Of a stretch of DNA of 64,000 nucleotides, positions 21,440-29,210 are shown one piece after another (position 1 is the first letter of the stretch; every line of letters starts with the position of its first letter). Origin of the DNA: Maridesulfovibrio bastinii DSM 16055 (lineage in GTDB: Bacteria > Desulfobacterota > Desulfovibrionia > Desulfovibrionales > Desulfovibrionaceae); contig NZ_AUCX01000007.1 of assembly GCF_000429985.1 (NCBI RefSeq), positions 124,001 through 188,000 on the forward strand, in the 5' to 3' direction. A program made the translations under genes and the position numbers. The notes under the pieces were generated by a model that saw only the letters and a list, made by a program, of their open reading frames with translations, was not told the DNA's origin and did no database searches.

Positions 21440-22435
21440 TTAGTACTTGAATCCGAGAAGATCTCTGATTTCTTCCATATTTTCTTTAGCTTTTGCTCTG
21501 GCTTTTTTAGATCCCTCGTCGAGAATCTGCCATACATGGTCCGGGTTTTCGTCAAGCTTTCTGCGGCGTTCCTGCATCGGCTCAAGGAATTCGGTAATTT
21601 TTTCAACGAGAAGTTTTTTACAGTCCACACATCCCCACGATGCATTACGGCATCCTTCTTCTATCTCAGCACACTTTTCCTGACTGGAAAGAAGCTTGTG
21701 GTAAGGGTAGAGGTTGCATATTTCAGGATCACCCGGATCGTTCTTTCTGAGTCTGTTTTTATCTGTGAGCATGCTCATTATTTTGGGCTTTACCTCTTCC
21801 ATGCAGTCACGGAGGTATATGCCGTTATTATAGCTTTTACTCATCTTGCGGCCGTCAAGACCCGGAAGTTTTGCTTCCTCGGTCAGCATTGCCTGAGGTT
21901 CTGGGAAGAATTCACCGTTGAGGTAGTTGAAACGGCGGGCTATTTCGCGTGTCAGTTCCATGTGCGGAAGCTGGTCCTGTCCAACAGGCACTGCAAACGG
22001 TTTGTACATGAGGATGTCAGTAGCCATGAGCACCGGGTATCCGAGGAAACCGTATGTACTGAGGTCCTTCTGTGAAAGCTGCTGACACATTTCCTTATAT
22101 GTGGGGTTGCGTTCAAGCCAGCTTACCGGAGTCATCATGGAAAGCAGCAGGTGCAGTTCTGCATGCTCTTTTACCTGTGACTGGTGAAAAATAACGCATT
22201 TTTGAGGATCAAGACCAGCTGCAACCCAGTCTTTAACCAGTTCCGGAACAAAACCTTTAATGCGGCGAGGATCAGCGTATTCACTTGTTAAAGCATGCCA
22301 GTCCGCGACAAAGAAATAACATTCGTGTTCTTCCTGAATTTTGAGCCAGTTGACCAGAACACCGAAAAAATGTCCAAGGTGTAACGGTCCTGTAGGTCTC
22401 ATGCCGGATACAATACGGTTGTTTTTAGCTGTCAT
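21440..22435 (-). CDS. trpS: Tryptophan--tRNA ligase
   Basis: Class Ic aminoacyl-tRNA synthetase of 331 residues that charges tRNA-Trp. The HIGH-type motif is PTGPLHLGHFFG near the N-terminus and the KMSKS loop is GRKMSKSYNN. The MATDILMYKPFAVPVGQDQLPHMELTREIARRFN stretch is typical of bacterial TrpRS. The C-terminal part contains a YHKLLSSQEKCAE segment and four cysteines (CAEIEEGC, WGCVDCK) that could form a metal site, as in a subset of TrpRS enzymes. It lies 31 bp downstream of the site-2 protease gene and is probably in the same transcript. Confidence 0.97.
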   Translation of the reverse strand: MTAKNNRIVSGMRPTGPLHLGHFFGVLVNWLKIQEEHECYFFVADWHALTSEYADPRRIKGFVPELVKDWVAAGLDPQKCVIFHQSQVKEHAELHLLLSMMTPVSWLERNPTYKEMCQQLSQKDLSTYGFLGYPVLMATDILMYKPFAVPVGQDQLPHMELTREIARRFNYLNGEFFPEPQAMLTEEAKLPGLDGRKMSKSYNNGIYLRDCMEEVKPKIMSMLTDKNRLRKNDPGDPEICNLYPYHKLLSSQEKCAEIEEGCRNASWGCVDCKKLLVEKITEFLEPMQERRRKLDENPDHVWQILDEGSKKARAKAKENMEEIRDLLGFKY

Positions 22436-22466
22436 GACAATTTTATATCCTGTTGAGCTGTTTTTA

Positions 22467-23105
22467 TTAAAGCAGCAGGTTCAATGAGAAGTTGACTGCC
22501 GGGTAGATAATTTTCCCAAGCAGTCCCAAAAAAGCCAGTAAAATTATAACGATAAAACCGTAACGCTCGAAAGAAAGGTATTTGAATGCCATTTCACGCG
22601 GGAGCAGACCTGCAACAATCTTGCTTCCGTCAAGCGGAGGAATCGGTATCAGATTGAAAAAGCAAAGAGCCAGATTGATCATAATTCCGGCATTTATGAT
22701 TAATGCCAGAGGCTTTAATATGTGCATCTCCATTTCGCTCACTTGTGTAATATTAAGTGAATGGAGATAGCGATAGGCAAGAGTGAATACTACCGCAAGT
22801 GCAAAATTAGCTGCCGGACCGGCTATGGAGACCAGCATCATCCCTTTGATTGGATTTTTGAAATATGATGGGTTTATGGGCACAGGTTTAGCCCAGCCTA
22901 TCATCTGGGTTACAATAAGAGCTATTGTTCCCACCGGGTCGAGGTGTTTTAAGGGATTAAGAGTCAGTCTGCCTGAATTTTTGGCCGTGGGGTCACCAAG
23001 AAGCCATGCAACATAGCCGTGTGATGCTTCATGGAATGTTATGGCCAGCAGAAAAGGCAGAGCCACTATTGAAATATTTCTTATGATGCCACTTATATCA
23101 AACAT
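22467..23105 (-). CDS. Site-2 protease family membrane metalloprotease (M50)
   Basis: A 212-residue polytopic membrane protein of the compact M50 class. The zinc motif HEASH is at about 25-29, followed by GYVAWLLGDPTAKNSGRLTLNPLKHLDP, the signature of this subfamily. The second metal-ligand motif is IPIPPLDGSKI near 155-165. It lacks the PDZ domain of RseP, so it belongs to the minimal, probably constitutive group of unknown substrate. Such genes are often next to trpS in Desulfovibrio-like genomes, as here. No strong ribosome site precedes the ATG. Confidence 0.92.
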   Translation of the reverse strand: MFDISGIIRNISIVALPFLLAITFHEASHGYVAWLLGDPTAKNSGRLTLNPLKHLDPVGTIALIVTQMIGWAKPVPINPSYFKNPIKGMMLVSIAGPAANFALAVVFTLAYRYLHSLNITQVSEMEMHILKPLALIINAGIMINLALCFFNLIPIPPLDGSKIVAGLLPREMAFKYLSFERYGFIVIILLAFLGLLGKIIYPAVNFSLNLLL

Positions 23106-23212
23106 ATTTATAGATGAGCTGAGTTGGTTTCAGCCGCGTGGTAGACTGTTTTAATGGTGCGGATAGATATTTCCGCCTGTGGAATTCGGGCTAGCATGAT
23201 CTTTTACACGGG

Positions 23213-23251
23213 GCAAGAAAAAAGGGTTGAACTCAATTGGAGAACAACCCT
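23213..23251 (-). terminator. Rho-independent terminator of the lone receiver gene
   Basis: AGGGTTG pairs with CAACCCT around a 15-nt loop. On the minus strand the stem is followed by TTTTTTCTT. It lies 52 bp after the receiver stop. Confidence 0.75.
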
Positions 23252-23303
23252 GATGCTGTAAAAAGTAATGTATTATTTTAGAGTCTTATAAAAAAATCTT
23301 GTT

Positions 23304-23672
23304 TCAGGATGCTTTTTGGAGAGCCTGACTTACTTTGAGTTTAAGCTCGGTAAGATCAACTGATTTTACCACATAGTAATCTGCTGCAATTGATTTCAGA
23401 TCGTGTTTAAAGCTGTCGTAGGCTGTACTCAAAATGACCGGGATAGTCTGGTTTTCCCTTCTTATCTCCTGCAGGAGATCAAGCCCGGATCTGTCAATTC
23501 CGAGTTTAATATCCAGAATTATCAGGCTGGGATTTTCCTTGTGTATAACCGAGAGTATGTCTTCGCTTCCGTCTGAAGTGACAACGGTATATCCCTCGGC
23601 TTCAAGTTCTTCCCTGTATAGCATACGAATATGTTTTTCATCATCTACTACAAGAATTATTGGGGAGGTCAT
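23304..23672 (-). CDS. Single-domain response regulator
   Basis: A 122-residue stand-alone receiver, CheY-like in size. The acidic pair VVDDEKH is near residue 9, the phospho-acceptor Asp lies in IILDIKLG near 54, the conserved Thr/Ser position is ILSTAYDSF, and the conserved lysine is in VVKSVDL. There is no output domain, so it must act by protein contact or as a relay step. No kinase is adjacent. CAAGGAG lies 7 bp before the ATG. Confidence 0.92.
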   Translation of the reverse strand: MTSPIILVVDDEKHIRMLYREELEAEGYTVVTSDGSEDILSVIHKENPSLIILDIKLGIDRSGLDLLQEIRRENQTIPVILSTAYDSFKHDLKSIAADYYVVKSVDLTELKLKVSQALQKAS

Positions 23673-24042
23673 TATTTGCTCCTTGGGTGAAGATTCATTT
23701 ATTATGATACTAAAGCAAATTTTATGTTTGGGTCAACAATTATACAATTTTTTAGAAATAAAATATTTTCCGGTTAAGTACTGCTGATCAATATCTCTTT
23801 AAATATTTTACCATATCGGCTTTTAATATTGATGTTTATAAATGATACTCTCAATCTATGGGAAATCAAACCGTAAACATAATTAAAATTAATTTGCTCA
23901 GACCCTGTTTTTTTAAAAGTTAACCGTAGAATATTTTACCTTTGCATATCATACTTTGGAGGTATGCAAAAGCTTGAAGAAAGCGGTGATTAAAGATAAT
24001 GCCTTTTTCACAAGGAATTCCTTTCAAAGTGAGGAGAATAAA
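23673..24042. other. Divergent intergenic region upstream of the sulfur-carrier gene
   Basis: A 370-bp AT-rich region with promoters for the receiver (minus) and for the TtuB/TtuA operon (plus). The coding frame of the downstream gene stays open back to 23956, but the part before 24043 looks unrelated and lacks a ribosome site. No other feature was seen. Confidence 0.45.
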
Positions 24043-24240
24043 ATGGTTGAAGTAAGGCTTGAACCCCGAGGAAAAGAGATTACTTTTACAAAATTAAATA
24101 CCGTGCTGCAGCTTTTGAACAAGCTTGAGCTTCGTCATACTGATGTGCTGGTTATAAGGGACGGAGAGCTTTTGACTCAGGATTGCCGAATTGAAAAGGA
24201 CGATAAAATAATCGTTAGAAACGTTATGTCAGTCGGGTAA
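24043..24240 (+). CDS. MoaD/ThiS/TtuB-like sulfur-carrier protein
   Basis: A 65-residue beta-grasp, ubiquitin-like protein, probably the sulfur donor for the tRNA thiolase encoded 7 bp downstream. It shows the family pattern of a TFTKLNTVLQLLNKL helix, VLVIRDGELL and a DDKIIVRNVMS tail. Carriers of this kind normally end in Gly-Gly, whose last Gly is adenylated and thiocarboxylated. This protein ends Ser-Val-Gly, keeping the terminal Gly but not the penultimate one. The ATG at 24043 follows GAGGAG and gives the normal family length. No E1-like activating enzyme is in the window. Confidence 0.82.
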   Translation: MVEVRLEPRGKEITFTKLNTVLQLLNKLELRHTDVLVIRDGELLTQDCRIEKDDKIIVRNVMSVG

Positions 24241-24247
24241 AGAAAAT

Positions 24248-25165
24248 ATGAAATGTAAAGTCTGCAAGAAAAAAGCAGTTGTCAGTCTGCCAAGCCATAA
24301 TGCCGCTTTCTGTCCTGAATGTTACGATAAATTTTATATGAAACAGGTCAGTGAAGGAATCAGAAAACGTAAACTGCTGGAAAGGGATGATAAAATTCTA
24401 GTAGCTCTTTCCGGTGGTAAAGATTCACTGAGCCTCATGTACGCTCTGGCTGAGCTTGGTTACAATGTCACCGGGCTGCATATTGATCTCGGAATTCCGA
24501 ATTCTTCAGAAAAAGCCCGTTCCGTAATTGAGGATTTCTGTTCCGAGCACGGGTTTAAACTCATTGTCAGCGAGATGGAGAAAGAAGGATTACCCATGCC
24601 GCTGGTGAAAAAGCATATCCGCCGGCCCATCTGTTCCGTCTGCGGCAAGGTAAAGCGTCATTATTTTAATAAGGTTGCTCTTGAGCATGACTTTACGGCT
24701 CTTGCCACAGGGCATAATTTAGATGACGAGGTGGCAAGACTTTTTGCAAATACACTGCGCTGGGATCAGTCCTACCTTTCTGATCAGGGCCCTTTGCTGC
24801 CAGCGGAAAATGGATTTGCTAAAAAAGTTAAGCCACTTTTCAGGCTTACTGAATTCGAAAATGCCAACTTCGCTTTTCTTAAAGGTATCCCTTATCATCA
24901 TTTGCCTTGTCCCTATAGCGGGGGAGCCAGTTTCACCGGGCACAAAATGCTCTGGCGCGATCTTGAGTTCAAGAGTCCGGGTACCAAACGTGCTTTTTAT
25001 GAAGGTTTCCTCGACCGTGGAGCACCGGCTTTCGCAGCTTTTCATGAGAAGAAGGGTGTTGAAGTTGTTCCCTGTACTGAATGCGGTTGCCCGACTTCAG
25101 CCGGAGTCTGCGGTGTATGCCGGATAAAGTCTCAGCTTAATGAAGCGCTGGAGGAAGAAAAGTAA
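24248..25165 (+). CDS. TtuA-family tRNA 2-thiolation enzyme (PP-loop ATPase)
   Basis: A 305-residue cytoplasmic enzyme expected to adenylate and thiolate a uridine in tRNA. It starts with a zinc-finger set (C3, C6, C22, C25), then has the PP-loop SGGKDS at 55-60. The Cys pair in RRPICSVCG (129 and 132) and Cys221 in HHLPCPYSGG match the three ligands of the catalytic 4Fe-4S cluster in TtuA/NcsA enzymes. A C-terminal zinc motif (CTECGCP...CGVC) follows. TtuA acts on position 54 in thermophiles and Ctu1/NcsA on the wobble base. Together with the carrier it forms a complete thiolation pair apart from the activating enzyme. Its stop overlaps the start of the next gene. Confidence 0.9.
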   Translation: MKCKVCKKKAVVSLPSHNAAFCPECYDKFYMKQVSEGIRKRKLLERDDKILVALSGGKDSLSLMYALAELGYNVTGLHIDLGIPNSSEKARSVIEDFCSEHGFKLIVSEMEKEGLPMPLVKKHIRRPICSVCGKVKRHYFNKVALEHDFTALATGHNLDDEVARLFANTLRWDQSYLSDQGPLLPAENGFAKKVKPLFRLTEFENANFAFLKGIPYHHLPCPYSGGASFTGHKMLWRDLEFKSPGTKRAFYEGFLDRGAPAFAAFHEKKGVEVVPCTECGCPTSAGVCGVCRIKSQLNEALEEEK

Positions 25166-26184
25166 TGAAGAGTCCTGTGGTCTCAGTAACAATGCCCTGC
25201 TATAATTGTGCTGAAACCGTCGGGACTGCTGTTGAGAGTATTCTTAATCAGAGCTTTGAAGATTTTGAGCTAGTGGCTGTTGACGACGGTTCAACGGATT
25301 CAACAGCCAGTGTTCTCAAGGGCTATGCCGAGAAGGATAGCAGAATCAGGCCGGTGTTCATTGAACATCGCGGTGTCGTAGGGGCCGCCAATGCTGCCCT
25401 GTCAGCCAGCAGCGGAAGGTTTGTGGCCCGCATGGATGCCGATGATTATTCACTTCCGGACAGACTTGCGTGTCAGGTGGATTTTTTAAATAAGAATCCT
25501 GAAATTGGATTAACAGCATGTCTGGTGAATTTTGGCGGGGATCGCAAAAAGAATTTTGGATATGCCTGCTATGTGGACTGGATTAATACTCTGGTTACCC
25601 ATGAGGAAATTTCGCTGCACCGTTTTGTGGAATTTCCCTTTGCAAATCCGTCTATAATGATGCGCCGTGAACTGCTGGATAAATACGGAGCCTTCAGGGA
25701 AGGTGATTTCCCTGAAGATTATGAACTTGTTTTGCGTTTTCTTGAAAGCGGAGTGCGCATGGAAAAGGTCCGTAAGGAACTTTTTGTCTGGAATGATCCG
25801 CCGGGCAGACTTTCGCGTAACCATCCCAAATACAGTGTTGATTCATTTTACAGGATCAAAAGTGAGTATCTTTATCGCTGGCTCGAGAGTGGAAACGCTC
25901 TGCATCCTGAAGTTATTGTGCTTGGTTCGAGCAGGCTGGACCGGAAAAGAGCTTCAATACTTGAAAACTACGGCGTAAATATTAAGGCTTATGTTGATAT
26001 CAACCCGGATAAAATAGGTAAGGTTGTTTCAGGTAAACCGGTTATTTCACTTGAAGATATTCCAAAGCCGGGAAAATGTTTTTTATTGTCTTATGTAGCG
26101 ACCCGCGGGGCCCGGGATAAAGTAGCTTCTTTTCTTAACGGCAAAGGTTATGCCATGGGGCGTGATTACCTTCTGGTCGCCTAG
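25165..26184 (+). CDS. Family 2 glycosyltransferase with extra C-terminal domain
   Basis: A 339-residue GT-A enzyme. It has the N-terminal VSVTMPCYNCAETVGTAVES pattern, the nucleotide-binding VDDGSTDST loop, the DXD-type motif ARMDADDYSLPDR and a PEDYELVLRF catalytic-base segment. Residues about 250-339 are not part of the GT2 core. They begin VIVLGSSRLDRKRASIL and read as a small Rossmann-like unit (AYVDINPDKIG...KPVISLEDIP). Sugar and acceptor are unknown. TAATG overlaps the stop of the thiolase, which implies translational coupling, although no functional tie between tRNA thiolation and glycosylation is known. Confidence 0.88.
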   Translation: MKSPVVSVTMPCYNCAETVGTAVESILNQSFEDFELVAVDDGSTDSTASVLKGYAEKDSRIRPVFIEHRGVVGAANAALSASSGRFVARMDADDYSLPDRLACQVDFLNKNPEIGLTACLVNFGGDRKKNFGYACYVDWINTLVTHEEISLHRFVEFPFANPSIMMRRELLDKYGAFREGDFPEDYELVLRFLESGVRMEKVRKELFVWNDPPGRLSRNHPKYSVDSFYRIKSEYLYRWLESGNALHPEVIVLGSSRLDRKRASILENYGVNIKAYVDINPDKIGKVVSGKPVISLEDIPKPGKCFLLSYVATRGARDKVASFLNGKGYAMGRDYLLVA

Positions 26185-26216
26185 CAGCACACAATTTTTA
26201 TGCCGTCTTAATGGTC

Positions 26217-26765
26217 TCAGCTGAACCTTTTTTTGATGAAATTTTTTATGCTTTGAATAGCACTGCTTTTTTCTTTGCAGGGACATTCATCAGTTGCTTC
26301 ATCATCCCACCATTGCAGATCATGAAACTCCACCGGGAGCCGCAGGGTTAAAAACGGAATGAAGAAATTGATGACATTTTCTTTGGCTGCATCGCGGCAT
26401 TTGTCAAAATTAAAAAATACATCCCCTATAAACCAGGCCTGATCTTTCTGCGTTTTAGGTTCCGTGGGTTTTACATACATGAAGTCGGGATCAAGATCTG
26501 ATGAAAGGCTGGCATCATGGAATCTGGAGAAAATCTGCTGAACTTTGCTGCGCTCGGAATTATTTCCGTAAACATCTATAATGAAGGTGAAGCGTAAAAA
26601 GCCTGATTCCTCACCGGAAAAATTTCTGGATATTTTAACCATCCCTTCTTTGATGGTTTGTTCATTATTATCAAGAAAAAGATCGAAGGCACAGAAACCG
26701 ATAAAATTATCCGGATCTTCAAGCTTATCTAATTGTTCTTCGATTTCTACTATACCTTCAGACAT
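26217..26765 (-). CDS. Uncharacterised cytoplasmic protein
   Basis: A 182-residue acidic soluble protein that I do not recognise. It begins SEGIVEIEEQLDKLEDPDNFIGF, has a mixed alpha/beta look with aromatic-rich strands (FLRFTFIIDVYG, AWFIGDVFFNF) and ends in a DECPCKE stretch followed by a basic tail (FIKKRFS). No signal peptide or membrane segment is seen. The ATG follows GGGGAAA, a plausible ribosome site. It is convergent with the glycosyltransferase and separated from the upstream metal-efflux operon by a terminator, so it is a single-gene unit. Confidence 0.7.
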   Translation of the reverse strand: MSEGIVEIEEQLDKLEDPDNFIGFCAFDLFLDNNEQTIKEGMVKISRNFSGEESGFLRFTFIIDVYGNNSERSKVQQIFSRFHDASLSSDLDPDFMYVKPTEPKTQKDQAWFIGDVFFNFDKCRDAAKENVINFFIPFLTLRLPVEFHDLQWWDDEATDECPCKEKSSAIQSIKNFIKKRFS

Positions 26766-26871
26766 TTGTGTTTCCCCACGGTTAGTTGATTCAAACTATT
26801 TTCCGTTAACATTAAGTATTGCCTTCAACAAGCTTTAATAGGCTGGAATCTCTGTAACGGATGCTGGAATT

Positions 26872-26922
26872 AAAAAAACGGTTCCAGAAGCAGTGAAGCC
26901 GTTTCCGGAACCGTTTTTATTT
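26872..26922 (-). terminator. Terminator of the ArsR-permease-small protein operon
   Basis: AAAACGGTTCC pairs with GGAACCGTTTT across a 20-nt loop that can form further pairs. T runs occur on both sides, so it may work in both directions. It lies 30 bp beyond the stop of the small membrane protein. Confidence 0.85.
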
Positions 26923-26947
26923 TATTCAGTAATAATGTTTGGGATAA

Positions 26948-27103
26948 TTATTCTTCTTTTTCGTTTTCTATTTCATCCCGAGTGTCGTCATTTTTATCAT
27001 CAAGGCCGAAACCGGAATCAGCTCCACGCTTTCTTACCATGTAAGAAATGCCGAAGATAATAACCAGAAACAGAATAATGTTTTCCACAAATTCTCCGCC
27101 CAT
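26948..27103 (-). CDS. Small single-pass membrane protein of the metal-efflux operon
   Basis: A 51-residue open frame. The sequence starts MGGEFVENIILFLVIIFGIS, so one membrane helix spans about 7-22. It is followed by a basic VRKRG stop-transfer and a highly acidic cytoplasmic tail (DDKNDDTRDEIENEKEE). GGGGG lies 6 bp before the ATG, and the gene begins 16 bp after the permease stop, before the shared terminator. Spacing, ribosome site and topology support a real gene. It may be an accessory subunit or metal-responsive partner of the permease; the role is inferred only from position. Confidence 0.72.
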   Translation of the reverse strand: MGGEFVENIILFLVIIFGISYMVRKRGADSGFGLDDKNDDTRDEIENEKEE

Positions 27104-27119
27104 GACGACCCCCGGTGTA

Positions 27120-28238
27120 TTATTTAAAGATTAAATGCTTCACCTTAGGATACAATATCATGGCCAGCAGTACAACTGCTGAAAGCACTGAAAGTATGCC
27201 GTGGGTTTCAATTTCAGCAGGATTTACCCAGCTTGAGATATCAAGCCCGAGGAGTGAATACAGCCAGTTTGTCAGCATGCCGAGAATAAGAGCACTGACT
27301 ATAATGCTGCACAAGTATATAAACGCTGATTTTCGGCCAAGCATTTTAGTCACAACAGTGAAGGATGCTGCATTGGTGGCCGGGCCGGCCAGCAGAAAGA
27401 CCAGAGCTGCTCCGGGTGATAAGCCTTTAAGGGCAAGAGCCGCTGCAATGGGAGTTGATGCAGTGGCACAAACATATAATGGAACCGCGGCAACAAGCAT
27501 AATCAGCAGTGATAGGAAACCGTCACCAAGGTTGTTTTCAATAAAGCCTTCAGGAATCAGAGCAGAAAAAATACCGGCTAGAATCACTCCTGCAATGAAC
27601 CATGTTCCAATATCCTGTAACAGTTCACCGAAAGCATATTCAAGACCATATTTTATTTGGGGTATGACTCCTTTAGGAGATTCTCCGTGGCTGTGACCAT
27701 GCTCGTCATGCCCGCATCCGCAGCCTGAGCATCCGCAATCACCTGAATTGCAGCTGCCTTCATCCAGATCTGCAACCGGACCTAATTTTATTTCCTGCAT
27801 TGCTACGTTTTTTTGCGTATCTTTTTTATCAAAAAAATTGACTGCAATTCCGGCGGCTATTGCTGATATGAATGCTGTCAGCGGTCTCAATACGGTCATC
27901 ACCGGGTCCAGCAGGGCCCATGTAACCGCGATGGAGTCTACTCCGGTTTCAGGTGTGGAGATAAGAAATGATGCGGTTGCACCTTTTCCTGCACCCTGTT
28001 CTTTTATCTGGGCCGCAGCCGGTATTACTCCGCAACTGCAAAGGGGAATGGGGATGCCGAGCAGTGAAGCTTTTACAATATCAGATGTTTTACCGGAACC
28101 AAGATTTTTGCTTACAAAATCAGGCTTAACAAAGGCTTTAAGCAACCCGGCGACAAAGAATCCAAAGATCATGAACGGAGCGGACTCAAGAAGTACGCGC
28201 CATGATTCATAAATTATATTTAAAACTATATTGGTCAT
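27120..28238 (-). CDS. Metal efflux permease, SO_0444/ArsP-like family
   Basis: A 372-residue polytopic membrane protein of the DUF318 permease family. The conserved PIPLCSCGVIPAA motif places a Cys-Ser-Cys pair at 67-69, within a membrane segment. The GPATNAASFTVVTKMLG motif is in the second half. Between the halves is a metal-binding-looking loop (about 162-190) with five cysteines and several histidines (CNSGDCGCSGCGCGH, then HGHSHG). The family includes ArsP (organoarsenical export) and Cu/Zn efflux proteins. The Cys/His loop and the zinc-type ArsR regulator 14 bp upstream favour zinc, cadmium or copper over arsenic. Confidence 0.9.
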   Translation of the reverse strand: MTNIVLNIIYESWRVLLESAPFMIFGFFVAGLLKAFVKPDFVSKNLGSGKTSDIVKASLLGIPIPLCSCGVIPAAAQIKEQGAGKGATASFLISTPETGVDSIAVTWALLDPVMTVLRPLTAFISAIAAGIAVNFFDKKDTQKNVAMQEIKLGPVADLDEGSCNSGDCGCSGCGCGHDEHGHSHGESPKGVIPQIKYGLEYAFGELLQDIGTWFIAGVILAGIFSALIPEGFIENNLGDGFLSLLIMLVAAVPLYVCATASTPIAAALALKGLSPGAALVFLLAGPATNAASFTVVTKMLGRKSAFIYLCSIIVSALILGMLTNWLYSLLGLDISSWVNPAEIETHGILSVLSAVVLLAMILYPKVKHLIFK

Positions 28239-28252
28239 AACTATTACCTCGG

Positions 28253-28612
28253 CTAACGGTGTCCGGCGTGTTCAATAGCCTTTTTTATAAGTGTTTCAAC
28301 ATGCTCGTCATCAAGGCTGTAAAGGGCTTTGCGGCCGATTTTTTCATATTTAACCATTTTGGCGGTGCGCAGCAGTCTTAATTGATGAGATACGGCAGAG
28401 TGACTCATACCGAGCAGTTCTGAAATATCGCAGACACACAGATTTTCAATGGAAAGGGCGTGCAGTATTCCAACCCTGACAGGATCGCCGAGGAGGCTGA
28501 AAGTCTGGGCCAGCTCTGATATGGTTTTTTTGTCACACATTTCTTCCCGGACTTTGTTTATCGCATCCGGGTGGGGGGAATGAGTTTCACAACATTCTTG
28601 TCCTGAAGCCAT
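28253..28612 (-). CDS. ArsR/SmtB-family metal-sensing repressor
   Basis: A 119-residue winged-helix repressor. The ENLCVCDISELLGMSHSAVSHQLRLLR segment carries the ELCVCDL metal motif (Cys59, Cys61) inside the helix-turn-helix. Extra cysteines lie near the N-terminus (Cys7, Cys8, Cys26), as in CadC. The C-terminal helix has Asp102, His104, His115 and His118, the exact D-x-H-x10-H-x2-H pattern of the alpha-5 zinc site of CzrA/SmtB. It therefore seems able to sense soft metals (Cd, Pb) and zinc. It is the first gene of the efflux operon and is likely autoregulated through the palindrome over the -10 element. Confidence 0.94.
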   Translation of the reverse strand: MASGQECCETHSPHPDAINKVREEMCDKKTISELAQTFSLLGDPVRVGILHALSIENLCVCDISELLGMSHSAVSHQLRLLRTAKMVKYEKIGRKALYSLDDEHVETLIKKAIEHAGHR

Positions 28613-28627
28613 TTTTTTCTCCTATGA

Positions 28628-28651
28628 ATATATGAGCATTTGTTCATATAT
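28628..28651 (-). promoter_or_regulatory. ArsR/SmtB-type operator
   Basis: Inverted repeat ATATATGAGCA - TT - TGTTCATATAT with one mismatch per arm pair. It matches the ArsR/SmtB operator form (TGAA/TTCA half sites around a short centre) and overlaps the -10 element of the repressor gene. Confidence 0.85.
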
Positions 28652-28675
28652 TAGTGCAAAGTTGGCTTATGTCAA
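28648..28675 (-). promoter_or_regulatory. Sigma-70 promoter of the metal-efflux operon
   Basis: On the minus strand TTGACA (28670-28675) lies 16 bp from TAATAT (28648-28653), a near-consensus promoter. The -10 is covered by the operator, so the bound repressor would block polymerase. Confidence 0.85.
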
Positions 28676-28877
28676 GGTTTTGTGACACTGATCCCCCAAT
28701 CATCAATATATATGTTTATGTTTGCGGCCTTAGTAATGATGGGGTAGTATGCCACCTGAATAATCAGGTCGGTCTGTGATCAGAATTGAATATCGGCCGT
28801 GGTTATGTTGTCCTTTACTGTTGGCAGGGCAACCGGTTTAATAAAATTTCAAAAGATATTTCCTTTCAGGGTTGATG

Positions 28878-29210
28878 ATGGAATCAGAAAGATCTGTATT
28901 TGACAAATTCACAGTAGCGGTAGCTTCGGATTTAATGGGATTGGTACCAATTCTTCTGGAAACAATGTCTGCTGATGTTCTGACCATGCGTAACCGTATG
29001 CAGAAGGGTGATTATGACGGAGTTGCGAGAAAAGCCCATTCTTCGCGCGGTGCGGCAATGACCTACGGTTTTGACCATTATGCGGATCTGCTGCATAGCG
29101 TTGAGTTGTATGCGGCAAGAAAGGATGCTGCCCGTCTCAAGGGAAGAATTGCGGTTCTGAACAGTTATCTGAATCGTGTAGAAGTAAGACTGGCAGACTG
29201 CAGGTGCTGA
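28878..29210 (+). CDS. HPt (histidine phosphotransfer) domain protein
   Basis: A 110-residue helical protein with the HPt signature ARKAHSSRGAAMTYGFDHY. Here His54 is the likely phospho-acceptor and Arg-Gly replaces the usual Lys-Gly two to three residues later. Stand-alone HPt proteins shuttle phosphate between hybrid kinases and receivers. Start codons TTG, ATG and ATG are stacked; ATG at 28878 has the best spacing to CAGGG. The gene is close to a hybrid kinase (29862-32363) and many lone receivers, so a relay role is plausible. Its last 46 bp overlap the end of the opposite-strand gene. Confidence 0.8.
   Translation: MESERSVFDKFTVAVASDLMGLVPILLETMSADVLTMRNRMQKGDYDGVARKAHSSRGAAMTYGFDHYADLLHSVELYAARKDAARLKGRIAVLNSYLNRVEVRLADCRC

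Noticed and set aside
23956-24042. N-terminal extension of the sulfur-carrier protein
   Set aside because: TTG start without suitable spacing. The ATG at 24043 with GAGGAG gives the normal length for beta-grasp carriers.
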